Origin: Spirochaetales bacterium
GTDB lineage: Bacteria; Spirochaetota; Spirochaetia; Treponematales; Treponemataceae
Length of the DNA stretch: 52,582 nt
Direction of reading: 5' to 3'
Assembly (NCBI GenBank): GCA_030540405.1
Contig: JAUNWH010000016.1
Location: forward strand, 1 to 52,582
The notes beneath the pieces are model-generated. The model was not told where the DNA came from, did not search any database, and saw only the letters and a list, made by a program, of their open reading frames with translations. Of this stretch, positions 8,157-15,631 are shown piece by piece (position 1 is the stretch's first letter; every line of letters begins with the position of its first letter). The position numbers were made by a program, and so were the translations under genes.

Positions 8157-8726
8157 ATGCCGCGTGCGGGTCTTACAAGGGAAAAAGTTATTGAGGCGGC
8201 GGCTCAGCTTGCGAACGAGCATGGGCTTGGCTACGTTACAATCACGACGATTGCCGAGCATTTCGGAATCAAAAAGCCGTCGCTTTATAACCACATTGAA
8301 AGTCAGGAGGACATCCAGAAGTCGCTGATGATTTACGGCTGGACGCATGGAATCGAGCCGCTTTCCGAGCAAATCCAAACTGACGACGCGCACGAGTCTT
8401 TGCGCCAATATGCAAATCTCTTCTATAAATATGCGATTGAAAATCCCGGCGTTTTTGAGGCGATGCTCTGGTACAACAAATATGAAAGCCCAGAACTTGT
8501 TCAGGCGACCGAAAAACTTTACGACTTCTTTTTTGCCCAGACCGACAAACTGAAAATCAACCGTAAAGCCGCGAACCATCTTTTGCGCACATACCGCGCG
8601 TTTCTGGAAGGATTTTCGCTTCTGGTGATTCACAATTCGTTCGGAAACCCGATTTCAATTGAAGAAAGTTTTGAACTTTCGCTCGATGTGATGATAAAAG
8701 GCATGGAGCAGTTTGAAGGAAAGTAG
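8157..8726 (+). CDS. TetR/AcrR-family repressor
   Basis: A 189-residue protein. Residues 8-55 form the TetR HTH (TREKVIEAAAQLANEHGLGYVTITTIAEHFGIKKPSLYNHIESQEDI). The C-terminal half is an all-helical ligand-binding/dimerisation domain of the WHG/TetR_C_33 kind (YRAFLEGFSLL). It is divergent from the MATE exporter and has a perfect palindrome over its own promoter, so it probably represses itself and perhaps the exporter. ATG at 8157 with a GGAGG site six bases upstream. The inducing ligand is not predictable. Confidence 0.9.
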   Translation: MPRAGLTREKVIEAAAQLANEHGLGYVTITTIAEHFGIKKPSLYNHIESQEDIQKSLMIYGWTHGIEPLSEQIQTDDAHESLRQYANLFYKYAIENPGVFEAMLWYNKYESPELVQATEKLYDFFFAQTDKLKINRKAANHLLRTYRAFLEGFSLLVIHNSFGNPISIEESFELSLDVMIKGMEQFEGK

Positions 8727-8743
8727 AAAATGTGCTTATTTTC

Positions 8744-8793
8744 TTGACATCGGGTTTTGTGTGTATTACATTGTATGTGATATATATTACAAT
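8744..8793 (+). promoter_or_regulatory. Promoter/operator of the relB-yoeB module
   Basis: TTGACA (8744-8749), a 17-bp spacer and TACATT (8767-8772). An ATTGTA...TACAAT inverted pair (8771-8776 and 8788-8793) straddles the likely start site and could be the antitoxin operator. Confidence 0.55.
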
Positions 8794-8806
8794 TATAGAG
8801 GTTTGT

Positions 8807-9064
8807 ATGGCAACACTTAGCATAAGAATGGATGACAAGACAAAAAACGCATTTGAAAAGTTCTGTGATTCGGTCGGGCTTACAGTTTCCGCCGCTGTGA
8901 ATCTTTTTGCAAAAAAAGTTGTGAGCACGCACGAAATTCCGTTCAAAATTTCCGAACCTGACCCATTTTGGAGCGAAGAAAATCAAGCTTTTCTGAAAAA
9001 AGCGGTTACCGACATCAAAAATGGAGTTAATGTTTCCGAACACGAACTTATTGAGGTTGACTGA
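8807..9064 (+). CDS. RelB/DinJ-family antitoxin
   Basis: An 85-residue protein with the RHH-type N-terminus MATLSIRMDDKTKNAFEKFCDSVGLTVSAAVNLFAKKVV, typical of RelB/DinJ antitoxins, and a C-terminal tail that should wrap the toxin. It binds and neutralises the downstream mRNA interferase and represses the operon. The ATG at 8807 is chosen because AGAGG lies just upstream and the family starts there; a longer frame upstream would overlap the promoter. Its stop overlaps the toxin start (TGATG). Confidence 0.9.
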   Translation: MATLSIRMDDKTKNAFEKFCDSVGLTVSAAVNLFAKKVVSTHEIPFKISEPDPFWSEENQAFLKKAVTDIKNGVNVSEHELIEVD

Positions 9065-9336
9065 TGAAAAAACTTTGGTACGACCTCGCATGGGAAGACT
9101 ATCTAAAACTGCAAAATGAAGACAAGAAACTATTGAAAAAGGCGAATGCGCTTCTGAAGGACATTGAGCGCAATCCTTACGACGGAATCGGAAAACCCGA
9201 ACCACTTACTGGAGATTTGTCCGGATTCTGGAGCCGCAGAATTGACATTTTTAACCGCATTGTCTACCGGATAATCGAAAAAGACGGGGAAAAATACATT
9301 GAAATCGCGCAGTGTGGAACTCATTATCACAAATAA
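9064..9336 (+). CDS. YoeB-family mRNA interferase toxin
   Basis: A 90-residue RelE-superfamily ribosome-dependent endoribonuclease. Family signatures are W-x-D-L-A-W-E-D-Y near the start, KPEPLTGDLSGFWSRRIDIFNRIVYRI in the core, and the C-terminal CGTHYHK with the catalytic His-Tyr pair. The residues corresponding to the YoeB Glu/Arg/His active site are present, so the toxin looks functional. It is translationally coupled to the antitoxin by a one-base stop/start overlap. Confidence 0.93.
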   Translation: MKKLWYDLAWEDYLKLQNEDKKLLKKANALLKDIERNPYDGIGKPEPLTGDLSGFWSRRIDIFNRIVYRIIEKDGEKYIEIAQCGTHYHK

Positions 9337-9375
9337 TAAAAAATTCCGGACAAAGTTTCGGCGGAGGAAATCAAA

Positions 9376-10011
9376 ATGAACGGACCGGATCCGAATAAAG
9401 TTTACCCGAACGAGAACATTCGCCAAGTTGTGTTTGTCAAGAATGTCGTGAAGCGGGCGAACATTGTGGTGGGCGACTACACTTACTACGACGATGTGGA
9501 CGGTGCGGAAAAGTTCGAGGAGCACGTGACGCACCATTACGATTTTCTGGGCGACAAGCTGGTTATCGGAAAATTCTGCGCGATTGCACGGGGAATCGAG
9601 TTTGTGATGAACGGAGCGAACCACAGGATGTGCAGCGTGACGACTTATCCGTTCAACATCATGGGCGGCGGCTGGGAAAAGTTTTCACCGAAACTGAAGG
9701 ACTTGCCGTTCAAGGGCGATACGGTCGTGGGAAACGATGTGTGGATCGGGCAGAACGTGACGGTGATGCCGGGCGTGCATATCGGCGATGGGGCGATTAT
9801 CGCGGCGAATTCGGTGGTGGCAAAGGACGTTCCCGCGTATTGCGTCGCTGGCGGAAATCCGTGCCGGGTAATTCGCAAAAGATTCGACGACGAGCTGACG
9901 GAATATCTTTTGAAGCTGAAATGGTGGGACTGGGATGCGGAGAAGATTTTCCGCAATATGGAAGCCCTGTGCAGTGGCGACCTGGAGAAAATTAGGAAGA
10001 TTCGGGATTAA
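9376..10011 (+). CDS. Vat/CatB-like xenobiotic acetyltransferase (left-handed beta helix)
   Basis: A 211-residue hexapeptide-repeat enzyme. The order matches streptogramin A acetyltransferases: VVGDYTYYDD, then NGANHRM with the catalytic His at residue 83, then hexapeptide coils VVGNDVWIGQNVTVMPGVHIGDGAIIAANSVVAKDVPAYCVAGGNPCRVIRKRF, then a helical tail. Family members use acetyl-CoA to acetylate streptogramin A or chloramphenicol; some act on unknown alcohols. Codon use is more GC-rich than the neighbours (many GCG, GTG and CGG-type codons), hinting at transfer. Real antibiotic resistance is not shown by sequence alone. Confidence 0.88.
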   Translation: MNGPDPNKVYPNENIRQVVFVKNVVKRANIVVGDYTYYDDVDGAEKFEEHVTHHYDFLGDKLVIGKFCAIARGIEFVMNGANHRMCSVTTYPFNIMGGGWEKFSPKLKDLPFKGDTVVGNDVWIGQNVTVMPGVHIGDGAIIAANSVVAKDVPAYCVAGGNPCRVIRKRFDDELTEYLLKLKWWDWDAEKIFRNMEALCSGDLEKIRKIRD

Positions 10012-10232
10012 TGACTTAATTTTATAGTTTTGATAAAAACAGCAGTTTAAGTGGTTCAATTTCGAGTTTTGTAAATTTACTGTCATTGCCGTGCTTGGTA
10101 CTGCGATGTTTCTGAAAGAAACTCGATTAGCAATCTTGCTTAAAAAAGTGCAAGAAATTATCAACCGAGATTCTTTCGCAAACGTCGCATGGCGGTATAC
10201 GGAAATGACACCAACTTGTCAAACTTTACATA

Positions 10233-10261
10233 TATACAGTAGTAATAAAATATAGTATAAT
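10233..10261 (+). promoter_or_regulatory. Promoter of the type I toxin mRNA (copy 1)
   Basis: TATACA (10233-10238), a 17-bp spacer and a perfect TATAAT (10256-10261). The same spacing and sequence recur in copy 2 at 20,752-20,780. Confidence 0.75.
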
Positions 10262-10295
10262 GATTTTATTGGAAGTGCCTGATTTCCAAGGCGGC

Positions 10296-10342
10296 GTCTC
10301 CCAAAACTCAATCGGCACTGCTGAAATTTGAATATGGGAGGC
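10296..10342 (+). promoter_or_regulatory. Anti-Shine-Dalgarno stem in the toxin leader
   Basis: GTCTCCC (10296-10302) can pair with GGGAGGC (10336-10342), hiding the ribosome-binding site GGGAGG. Copy 2 keeps the same pairing and extends it (CTCCCGA with TCGGGAG), so it looks conserved as RNA structure. Confidence 0.65.
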
Positions 10343-10350
10343 TTACGAAG

Positions 10351-10440
10351 ATGACGATTTACGAAATTATTTCGTTGGCTATCAATTTAGCCATTCTGAT
10401 TCTTGAAGCCCTTTCTTACCTTAAAAATAAGAAGAGTTAA
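10351..10440 (+). CDS. Type I toxin, holin-like small hydrophobic peptide
   Basis: A 29-residue peptide, MTIYEIISLAINLAILILEA followed by LSYLKNKKS. It has a short N-terminus, one membrane-spanning segment and a basic tail. It resembles the Firmicutes 'putative holin-like toxin' family (MTIYE-type starts) used by type I toxin-antitoxin systems. GGGAGG lies nine bases before the ATG. Such peptides damage the membrane when over-expressed and are held off by an antisense RNA. The surrounding signals (hidden ribosome-binding site, convergent antisense promoter, bidirectional terminator) support this. Toxicity is inferred. Confidence 0.75.
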   Translation: MTIYEIISLAINLAILILEALSYLKNKKS

Positions 10441-10525
10441 AAAGTAAAGCCGCCAAGTCCAACCCACTTGTAGCGGCTTTATAGCATAACAGCGGAGACG
10501 ACCGACAGAAATCGGGCATTTCCTT
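10430..10525 (-). ncRNA. Antisense antitoxin RNA of the type I module (copy 1)
   Basis: The promoter at 10,532-10,560 drives leftward transcription from about 10,525 through the shared terminator, overlapping the 3' end of the toxin message. This convergent layout is known from TxpA/RatA, BsrG/SR4 and par-type systems. Ends are estimated from promoter and hairpin positions. Confidence 0.6.
10446..10480. terminator. Bidirectional terminator shared by toxin and antitoxin RNAs
   Basis: AAAGCCGC (10446-10453) pairs with GCGGCTTT (10473-10480). A T-rich run follows on the minus strand, and copy 2 has a T5 run on the plus strand. Confidence 0.65.
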
Positions 10526-10531
10526 TATTTC

Positions 10532-10560
10532 AATATACTACATAAAAACGCTTACGTCAA
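10532..10560 (-). promoter_or_regulatory. Antisense RNA promoter (copy 1)
   Basis: Reading leftward: TTGACG (10555-10560), a 17-bp spacer and TATATT (10532-10537). It is conserved in copy 2 at 21,147-21,175. The rest of 10,561-10,794 shows no gene. Confidence 0.7.
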
Positions 10561-10794
10561 ACTATTATATGAATACTCTTCTGTTTCAGCAGATTGTTGA
10601 TCGAGTTTTCTTTGCAAATGTTGCAACTTAAGTGCGACAATGACAAATTTTGCAAGCTGTTGATTACAGGTGGTTACCCTACTGACGCAAGCTACGACGA
10701 GCCCAACCTCCATGGCTAAGGGCAAGTCAGGCAATGAAACTAAATATAAAACTCGGCATTCAACCTAGCAGTAAGATTCTACGGATAAAAAACA

Positions 10795-11013
10795 ATGAGC
10801 AAATACAACGATTTATGGATTTATGTTGATTTGATTTTCAAACAGACGGATAAAGAAAAATTGGAGCTTTCCTTCAGCCAGATAAAAGACGTGGCGGGAA
10901 TTGAGCTTGACCATTCGTTTTTAACCTACAAAAAAGAGCTTCTGGATTACGGCTACAAAGTTGAGAAAATAAAACTGAAAGACAAAAAAATTGTGTTTTC
11001 AAAGGTGAATTAA
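10795..11013 (+). CDS. Small protein, DUF7662-like
   Basis: A 72-residue protein beginning MSKYNDLWIYVDLIF and containing ELSFSQIKDVAGIELDHSFLTYKKEL. This pattern resembles the small DUF7662 family (KY-x-x-L-W start followed by LTFxEIExIxG). No catalytic motif is visible. It begins a short run of AT-rich accessory genes of unknown role. The family call is tentative. Confidence 0.45.
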   Translation: MSKYNDLWIYVDLIFKQTDKEKLELSFSQIKDVAGIELDHSFLTYKKELLDYGYKVEKIKLKDKKIVFSKVN

Positions 11014-11055
11014 AGGCAGATGGAAATCGAAATCTGCTGAGGAAATGATCTATTT

Positions 11056-11703
11056 ATGGAAGATAAAAATATTCATTCAAAAATTATAAAACAAGTTTGT
11101 AAGGAAATTTTAATTCCGCTCGGCGTTTTTCAAAAAGGAACGTCGCGGTTATATTTGGACGACAACGGTTATTTTTTTACGGTAATAGAATTTCAGCCGT
11201 CTAATTGGGATAGAGGAACTTATCTAAATATAGGTTTAACTTTTTTATGGGATTATAATCAATCCGATATTTTATATTTTGATTTTTCAAGGCAGCCTAC
11301 TGCTAGATATGGTAAATTTGTGGAATATAAAAACGAAACCCAATTCAAAAAAGAAATAATAAATTTGGCAAATATAGCAAAAGAGGAAATATTATTTTAT
11401 AGAAAATTAAGAGATATAGAGTTTGCAAAAGATTACATGACATCATATATAGAAAAATTCAATGACAACAAATACTCAAGATTCGGACTTGCCTGCGCAA
11501 ATATCTGCGCATTAAACGGCGATATGGAATCGGCAAAATTTTATTACGAAAATTATCATAAAGAACAAAATACAGCGGAACAAATGAACTATAAAAATTT
11601 AAGCAAGGAATATTTGAATTCTAATATTAAGTCAACGAGAAAAATGTGGCACAGCAAATCATCAATGAAAAAAATGCCGTTTTCAAAAATATATGATAGT
11701 TGA
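11056..11703 (+). CDS. Hypothetical protein, DUF4304-like
   Basis: A 215-residue soluble protein. The N-terminal half (ILIPLGVFQKGTSRLYLDDNGYFFTVIEFQPSNWDRGTYLNIGLTFLW) fits the DUF4304 pattern of a rough beta-sheet domain. The C-terminal half is helical with a TPR-like stretch (LACANICALNGDMESAKFYYENY). DUF4304-type proteins often occur near polymorphic toxin and immunity genes. Base composition is strongly AT-rich compared with flanking genes, suggesting acquisition. No partner toxin is seen in the window. Confidence 0.4.
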   Translation: MEDKNIHSKIIKQVCKEILIPLGVFQKGTSRLYLDDNGYFFTVIEFQPSNWDRGTYLNIGLTFLWDYNQSDILYFDFSRQPTARYGKFVEYKNETQFKKEIINLANIAKEEILFYRKLRDIEFAKDYMTSYIEKFNDNKYSRFGLACANICALNGDMESAKFYYENYHKEQNTAEQMNYKNLSKEYLNSNIKSTRKMWHSKSSMKKMPFSKIYDS

Positions 11704-11754
11704 TTACGATTTGCTATTCAGAGAGAAAACCGTAATTCAAAAGCGAGGTGAAAT

Positions 11755-12039
11755 ATGAGTTTATTTAAAAAATTCCCATTTAAAGACAAACCAAATACGG
11801 CGGCTATTACTTGTGTTCACATACTTGATGAAAAGAAACCAATATTATTCGTAAGTCAAGATGACGATGATGGATGCTGGCAGTTTCTTTGCGATAAAGA
11901 ACACAATATTGAAGGTGCAAAAGTTATTTCGTTGCAGCAAATATATGAAGCTGACAAATCAATCAAGAAGATAGCAAATTTGGAATATGGAAAATGCGCT
12001 TATAGAAAAGATAAAAATAGCAAATGGAATGTTCAGTAA
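11755..12039 (+). CDS. Hypothetical protein, possible immunity-type (DUF2185-like)
   Basis: A 94-residue protein. The segment ILFVSQDDDDGCWQFLCDKEHNIEGAKVISLQQIY recalls DUF2185/Imm33-like proteins, in which a W-x-F-L-x-G core precedes a dated-position tail. There is GAGGTG just before the ATG. It is the third small AT-rich gene in a row and may be an orphan immunity gene. The family match is weak and the function unknown. Confidence 0.35.
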   Translation: MSLFKKFPFKDKPNTAAITCVHILDEKKPILFVSQDDDDGCWQFLCDKEHNIEGAKVISLQQIYEADKSIKKIANLEYGKCAYRKDKNSKWNVQ

Positions 12040-12068
12040 ATTAAAATCTATAAGGTTTTAGGAGAAAA

Positions 12069-12929
12069 ATGGAACTTAGAATCTTGCGGTATTTTTTGGC
12101 GGTTGCGAAAGAGGAAAATTTCACCAAGGCGGCAATGTCGCTGAATGTTAGCCAGCCGGCGCTTTCAAGGCAGATTGCGCAGCTTGAGGACGAGCTTGGG
12201 CAGACGCTTTTTGTGCGGTCGAGCCACTGCATTGTGCTTACGGACGCGGGGCTTCTTCTAAAGCGACGTGCGGAAGAAATGCTTTCGCTGGAAGACAAAA
12301 TCCGCCGGGAATTTTCCGAGAACGGAGACGAGATTTCGGGCGAGCTTGCGTTCGGGTGCGGAGAGAACATGGGAATGTTGGAGCTTGCCGAAAAACTTGC
12401 GGAATTCAAAAGGCAGAATCCGAAAGTCACTTTCAGAATTTACAGCGCGATTGCAGACGACATAAAATTCCGCCTTGACCAGGGGATTCTGGACTTCGGG
12501 CTGATGAGCGAGCCGGTCGAGATTCTCCATTACGATTTTGTGCGAATAAAAACGGTTGAACACTGGGGAATTCTTGTGCGGAGCGACAATCCGCTTGCCG
12601 CAAAAAGTTCCGTAACGCCGCAGGATTTAACAACAATTCCGCTTTATCTTCCGTGGCGAACGACAATGCGAAGCGAGGTTTCCGCGTGGCTTTCCGACTG
12701 CGCCGAAAAAATCACTGTCGCCGGAACTTACAATCTGCCGGGAAACATAACGCACCTTGTAAAGCTCCAGAACGCCGCAGCAATCACCGTTGAAAAAATC
12801 TACTGCTACAACGGACTGACATTCGTTCCGTTTGAAAAAGCCAACCCGATGACCTCGGTTCTTGCATGGAAAAAATCCGCGAATCTAAGCCCCACCGCAA
12901 AAGCGTTTGTGGAATTTTTTAAGAAGTAA
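12069..12929 (+). CDS. LysR-family transcriptional regulator
   Basis: A 286-residue protein with the LysR winged HTH at residues 1-60 (MELRILRYFLAVAKEENFTKAAMSLNVSQPALSRQIAQLEDELG). A type 2 periplasmic-binding-like effector domain follows (about 90-286, GELAFGCGENMGMLELAEKL...). GGAG lies close before the ATG. The nearest gene downstream is the TrpB2-type enzyme on the opposite strand, so the target is not obvious from orientation. Base composition returns to the genome average here, unlike the AT-rich genes upstream. The effector is unknown. Confidence 0.92.
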   Translation: MELRILRYFLAVAKEENFTKAAMSLNVSQPALSRQIAQLEDELGQTLFVRSSHCIVLTDAGLLLKRRAEEMLSLEDKIRREFSENGDEISGELAFGCGENMGMLELAEKLAEFKRQNPKVTFRIYSAIADDIKFRLDQGILDFGLMSEPVEILHYDFVRIKTVEHWGILVRSDNPLAAKSSVTPQDLTTIPLYLPWRTTMRSEVSAWLSDCAEKITVAGTYNLPGNITHLVKLQNAAAITVEKIYCYNGLTFVPFEKANPMTSVLAWKKSANLSPTAKAFVEFFKK

Positions 12930-13072
12930 GAAGTATAAAGCAATAAAATCCAAACCGCCCGGCTCAGGCAAAAGAACTGAAACCGGACAGAATTGGAATC
13001 CTAAATCACCGCCAGAGAGAACCACTTAATGTCCGTTTCCGGCAGCGATAGAATGCAAATTGATTTTACCCC

Positions 13073-14458
13073 TTAGAATTCGTTTCCCGGGAAGCGCGGA
13101 ATCAAGTCAATTGACTTTTTGATTTCCTCGTCGGTCGGGATGTAGTCGCTCATCGTGCCGTTGTTGAACGCTTCGTAGGCTTTCATGTCGAAGTAGCCGG
13201 TTCCTGTAAGTCCGAACAGAATCGTCTTTTCCTCGCCGGTTTCCTTGCATTTTAGCGCCTCGTCGATTGCGACCTTGATTGCGTGGCTTGATTCAGGCGC
13301 AGGCAATGTTCCTTCCGAACGGCAGAAAAGTTCAGCCGCCTTGAAAACTTCCGTCTGCTCAACGCTTCTTGCCTCGATGTAGCCGTCGTGGTAGAGCTGG
13401 CTTACGATTGCGCTCATTCCGTGGTAGCGCAGTCCTCCTGCATGGTTTGCGCTTGGCATGAACTGTGAGCCGAGAGTGTACATTTTCTGCATTGGGCAGA
13501 CCTCGCCTGTGTCGCAGAAGTCGTAGGCGAACACTCCGCGTGTAAGGCTTGGACATGATGCAGGCTCAACCGCGATGAACTGGTAGTCCTTTTCGCCGCG
13601 CAGTTTTTCTCCCATGAACGGGCTTATAAGTCCGCCCAAGTTCGAGCCGCCGCCCGCGCATCCGATTATTACGTCCGGCTTGATTCCAAACTTGTCCATA
13701 GCAGCCTTTGCTTCCATTCCGATTATCGACTGGTGAAGAAGAACCTGGCTCAAAACCGATCCCAGAACGTATCTGTAGCCGTCGTGCTTTGTGGCGTATT
13801 CAACCGCTTCCGAAATCGCGCAGCCCAAAGAGCCTGTGCAGCCTGGATATTCGGCGTTCAGCTTCTTTCCGATTTCAGTTTCCATGCTTGGGGACGGAAT
13901 CGCATGGCCTCCGTAAGTTCTGATTACCTCGCGGCGCTGTGGCTTCTGCTCATAAGAACATCGAACCTGATAGACGCGGCAGTCCAAGCCAAGATATGCG
14001 CACGCCATCGACATAGCAGTTCCCCACTGGCCCGCCCCTGTTTCCGTGGTAACGCCCTTGAGTCCCTGCTCCTTTGCGTAGAATGCCTGGGCGATTGCCG
14101 AATTGAGCTTGTGGCTTCCGGAAGTGTTGTTTCCTTCAAACTTGTAGTAGATTTTAGCAGGCGTTCCGAGCTTCTTTTCAAGGCAGTATGCTCTTGTGAG
14201 CGGTGAAGGCCGGTACATCTTGTAGAAATCCAGAATTTCCTGTGGAATCGGAATGTAGCGGTCGGTTTCGTTCATCTCCTGCTTTACAAGCTCCTTGCAG
14301 AAAACGTGTTCCAGCTCTTCCGCAGTGCAAGGCTTGAGCGTTCCTGGATTCAAAAGCGGCGCGGGCTTGTTCTTCATGTCGGCGCGCATATTGTACCACT
14401 GCTGCGGCATCTCTTCTTCATTCAAGTAGATTTTGTAAGGAATTTTCTTTTTGTCCAT
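13073..14458 (-). CDS. TrpB2-type tryptophan synthase beta-like enzyme
   Basis: A 461-residue PLP enzyme. GSHKLNSA carries the Schiff-base lysine (K117), and GCAGGGSNLGG is the PLP-phosphate loop. The N-terminal extension (YNMRADMKNKPAPLLNPGTLKP) and the SxxRPSPLTRA segment mark the TrpB2 branch rather than standard TrpB. TrpB2 enzymes make tryptophan from indole and serine, often without a TrpA partner; no trpA is nearby, so indole salvage is plausible. Start is the ATG at 14,456-14,458 with AGGAGGAAC upstream; a longer upstream frame lacks support. It is divergent from a TetR-type regulator. Confidence 0.9.
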   Translation of the reverse strand: MDKKKIPYKIYLNEEEMPQQWYNMRADMKNKPAPLLNPGTLKPCTAEELEHVFCKELVKQEMNETDRYIPIPQEILDFYKMYRPSPLTRAYCLEKKLGTPAKIYYKFEGNNTSGSHKLNSAIAQAFYAKEQGLKGVTTETGAGQWGTAMSMACAYLGLDCRVYQVRCSYEQKPQRREVIRTYGGHAIPSPSMETEIGKKLNAEYPGCTGSLGCAISEAVEYATKHDGYRYVLGSVLSQVLLHQSIIGMEAKAAMDKFGIKPDVIIGCAGGGSNLGGLISPFMGEKLRGEKDYQFIAVEPASCPSLTRGVFAYDFCDTGEVCPMQKMYTLGSQFMPSANHAGGLRYHGMSAIVSQLYHDGYIEARSVEQTEVFKAAELFCRSEGTLPAPESSHAIKVAIDEALKCKETGEEKTILFGLTGTGYFDMKAYEAFNNGTMSDYIPTDEEIKKSIDLIPRFPGNEF

Positions 14459-14671
14459 AAATGTTCCTCCTGTAAGGTGTATAAATAGTAATATATAGTT
14501 ATTAAATGATTCTGTCAATAGTAACAGCACAAAAGAGCGCATATTTTGGATTATATGGAGATTGCGCTGTCATGTTTGGAATAGCAGGAGAAGTTGAGTT
14601 GTCATTATCGGACTTGACCCGATGATCTAGTGGCACTCCGCCGATTCCTCTTAGCAACATCGCGTCATTTA

Positions 14672-14700
14672 TTGAACAATTTTGCGCCGTGTGGTATTCT
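14672..14700 (+). promoter_or_regulatory. Promoter of the TetR gene at 14,708, leaderless type
   Basis: TTGAAC (14672-14677), a 17-bp spacer and TATTCT (14695-14700). The ATG begins seven bases after the -10 and no ribosome-binding site is seen. Confidence 0.55.
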
Positions 14701-14707
14701 TAAAGCT

Positions 14708-15355
14708 ATGCAGAATTACATACGCGCGCGGAGCGATGACCAAAAAGAAGAGAGGCTCAACCAGATAAAGGAAGCGGCGGACTCGCTTTTTGCGCAGATG
14801 CCGTACACCGAAATCACGCTTACAACAATCGCCGACAAGCTCACCTGGTCGCGCGCGAACCTTTACAAATACGTTACGACAAAGGAAGAGATTTTCCTTG
14901 AGATTTCCGCACAGAAAATGGCAGCATATTTCAACGCGCTCAATTCAGCATTCCCGGAGGGCAACAAATTTTCCCCGGAAGTTGTCGCCGAAGTCTGGGC
15001 CGGAATTCTGAACGCGAATCAGGACTACCTGCGCTACGTCTCCTACCTGAATCCGATTATCGAGACGAACGTTACGGTTGACCGCCTCGCCTCATTCAAG
15101 AAAAAATACTACGACTTTGCCTACGTTTTCCGCGACAAGCTTTCCGCAATGCTCGCCCTTTCCGCCGACGAAGCATACAAGCTCCAGCTGAGCGTCTTGA
15201 TGTTCGCCGCGACAACCGCCGTAAGCTGCTACAAAAATCCGCTGATAAAAGAGGCTCTTCAAAAAATCGGCATAACTCCGCCAAAAATGGACTTCTACGA
15301 GGATATGCGTGACTTTGTCCTTATGAGAATCAAGTGGAGCGTCAGGGAACGGTAA
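14708..15355 (+). CDS. TetR/AcrR-family regulator
   Basis: A 215-residue protein. The HTH (ERLNQIKEAADSLFAQMPYTEITLTTIADKLTWSRANLYKYVTTKEEIFLEI) covers residues about 12-62, with a helical C-terminal domain similar to TetR_C_29-type sensors. The ATG at 14,708 is preferred over upstream starts because it begins right after a good -10 and directly precedes the domain; the added upstream residues look non-coding. It is divergent from the TrpB2-type gene, which it may regulate. The ligand is unknown. Confidence 0.85.
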   Translation: MQNYIRARSDDQKEERLNQIKEAADSLFAQMPYTEITLTTIADKLTWSRANLYKYVTTKEEIFLEISAQKMAAYFNALNSAFPEGNKFSPEVVAEVWAGILNANQDYLRYVSYLNPIIETNVTVDRLASFKKKYYDFAYVFRDKLSAMLALSADEAYKLQLSVLMFAATTAVSCYKNPLIKEALQKIGITPPKMDFYEDMRDFVLMRIKWSVRER

Positions 15356-15395
15356 AGAAGCAATAGCAGACTTGGCATTTCTTCCGTTTAGTCTT

Positions 15396-15529
15396 CTATG
15401 GAGTATCAATAATAGCTCTCTATGGACACCCTATAGCGTCCACTATGGACATCCCATAGAGCACTCTACGAGCACCCCATAGCGAACGCTATGCACACCT
15501 CATAGTAGACTTATATGGACAGTCCATAG
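15396..15529. repeat. Array 2: 17-bp CTATGGAC...CCATAG palindromes at 23-bp spacing
   Basis: 17-base units start at 15,420, 15,443, 15,466, 15,489 and 15,513 (for example CTATGGACATCCCATAG), a 23-23-23-24 bp register with 6-7 base gaps. A looser unit lies at 15,396-15,415 and a solitary 15-mer at 15,584-15,598. The array fills the gap before the DNA methyltransferase gene. Confidence 0.8.
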
Positions 15530-15631
15530 AGAATTGCTAAAGTTCATACATATTCTCGGCAATGACAGAGTTCTAAAAATATTTTATAGTGTCCATAGAG
15601 AAACTTTCAAACTTGAAAAACGGACAGTCTG

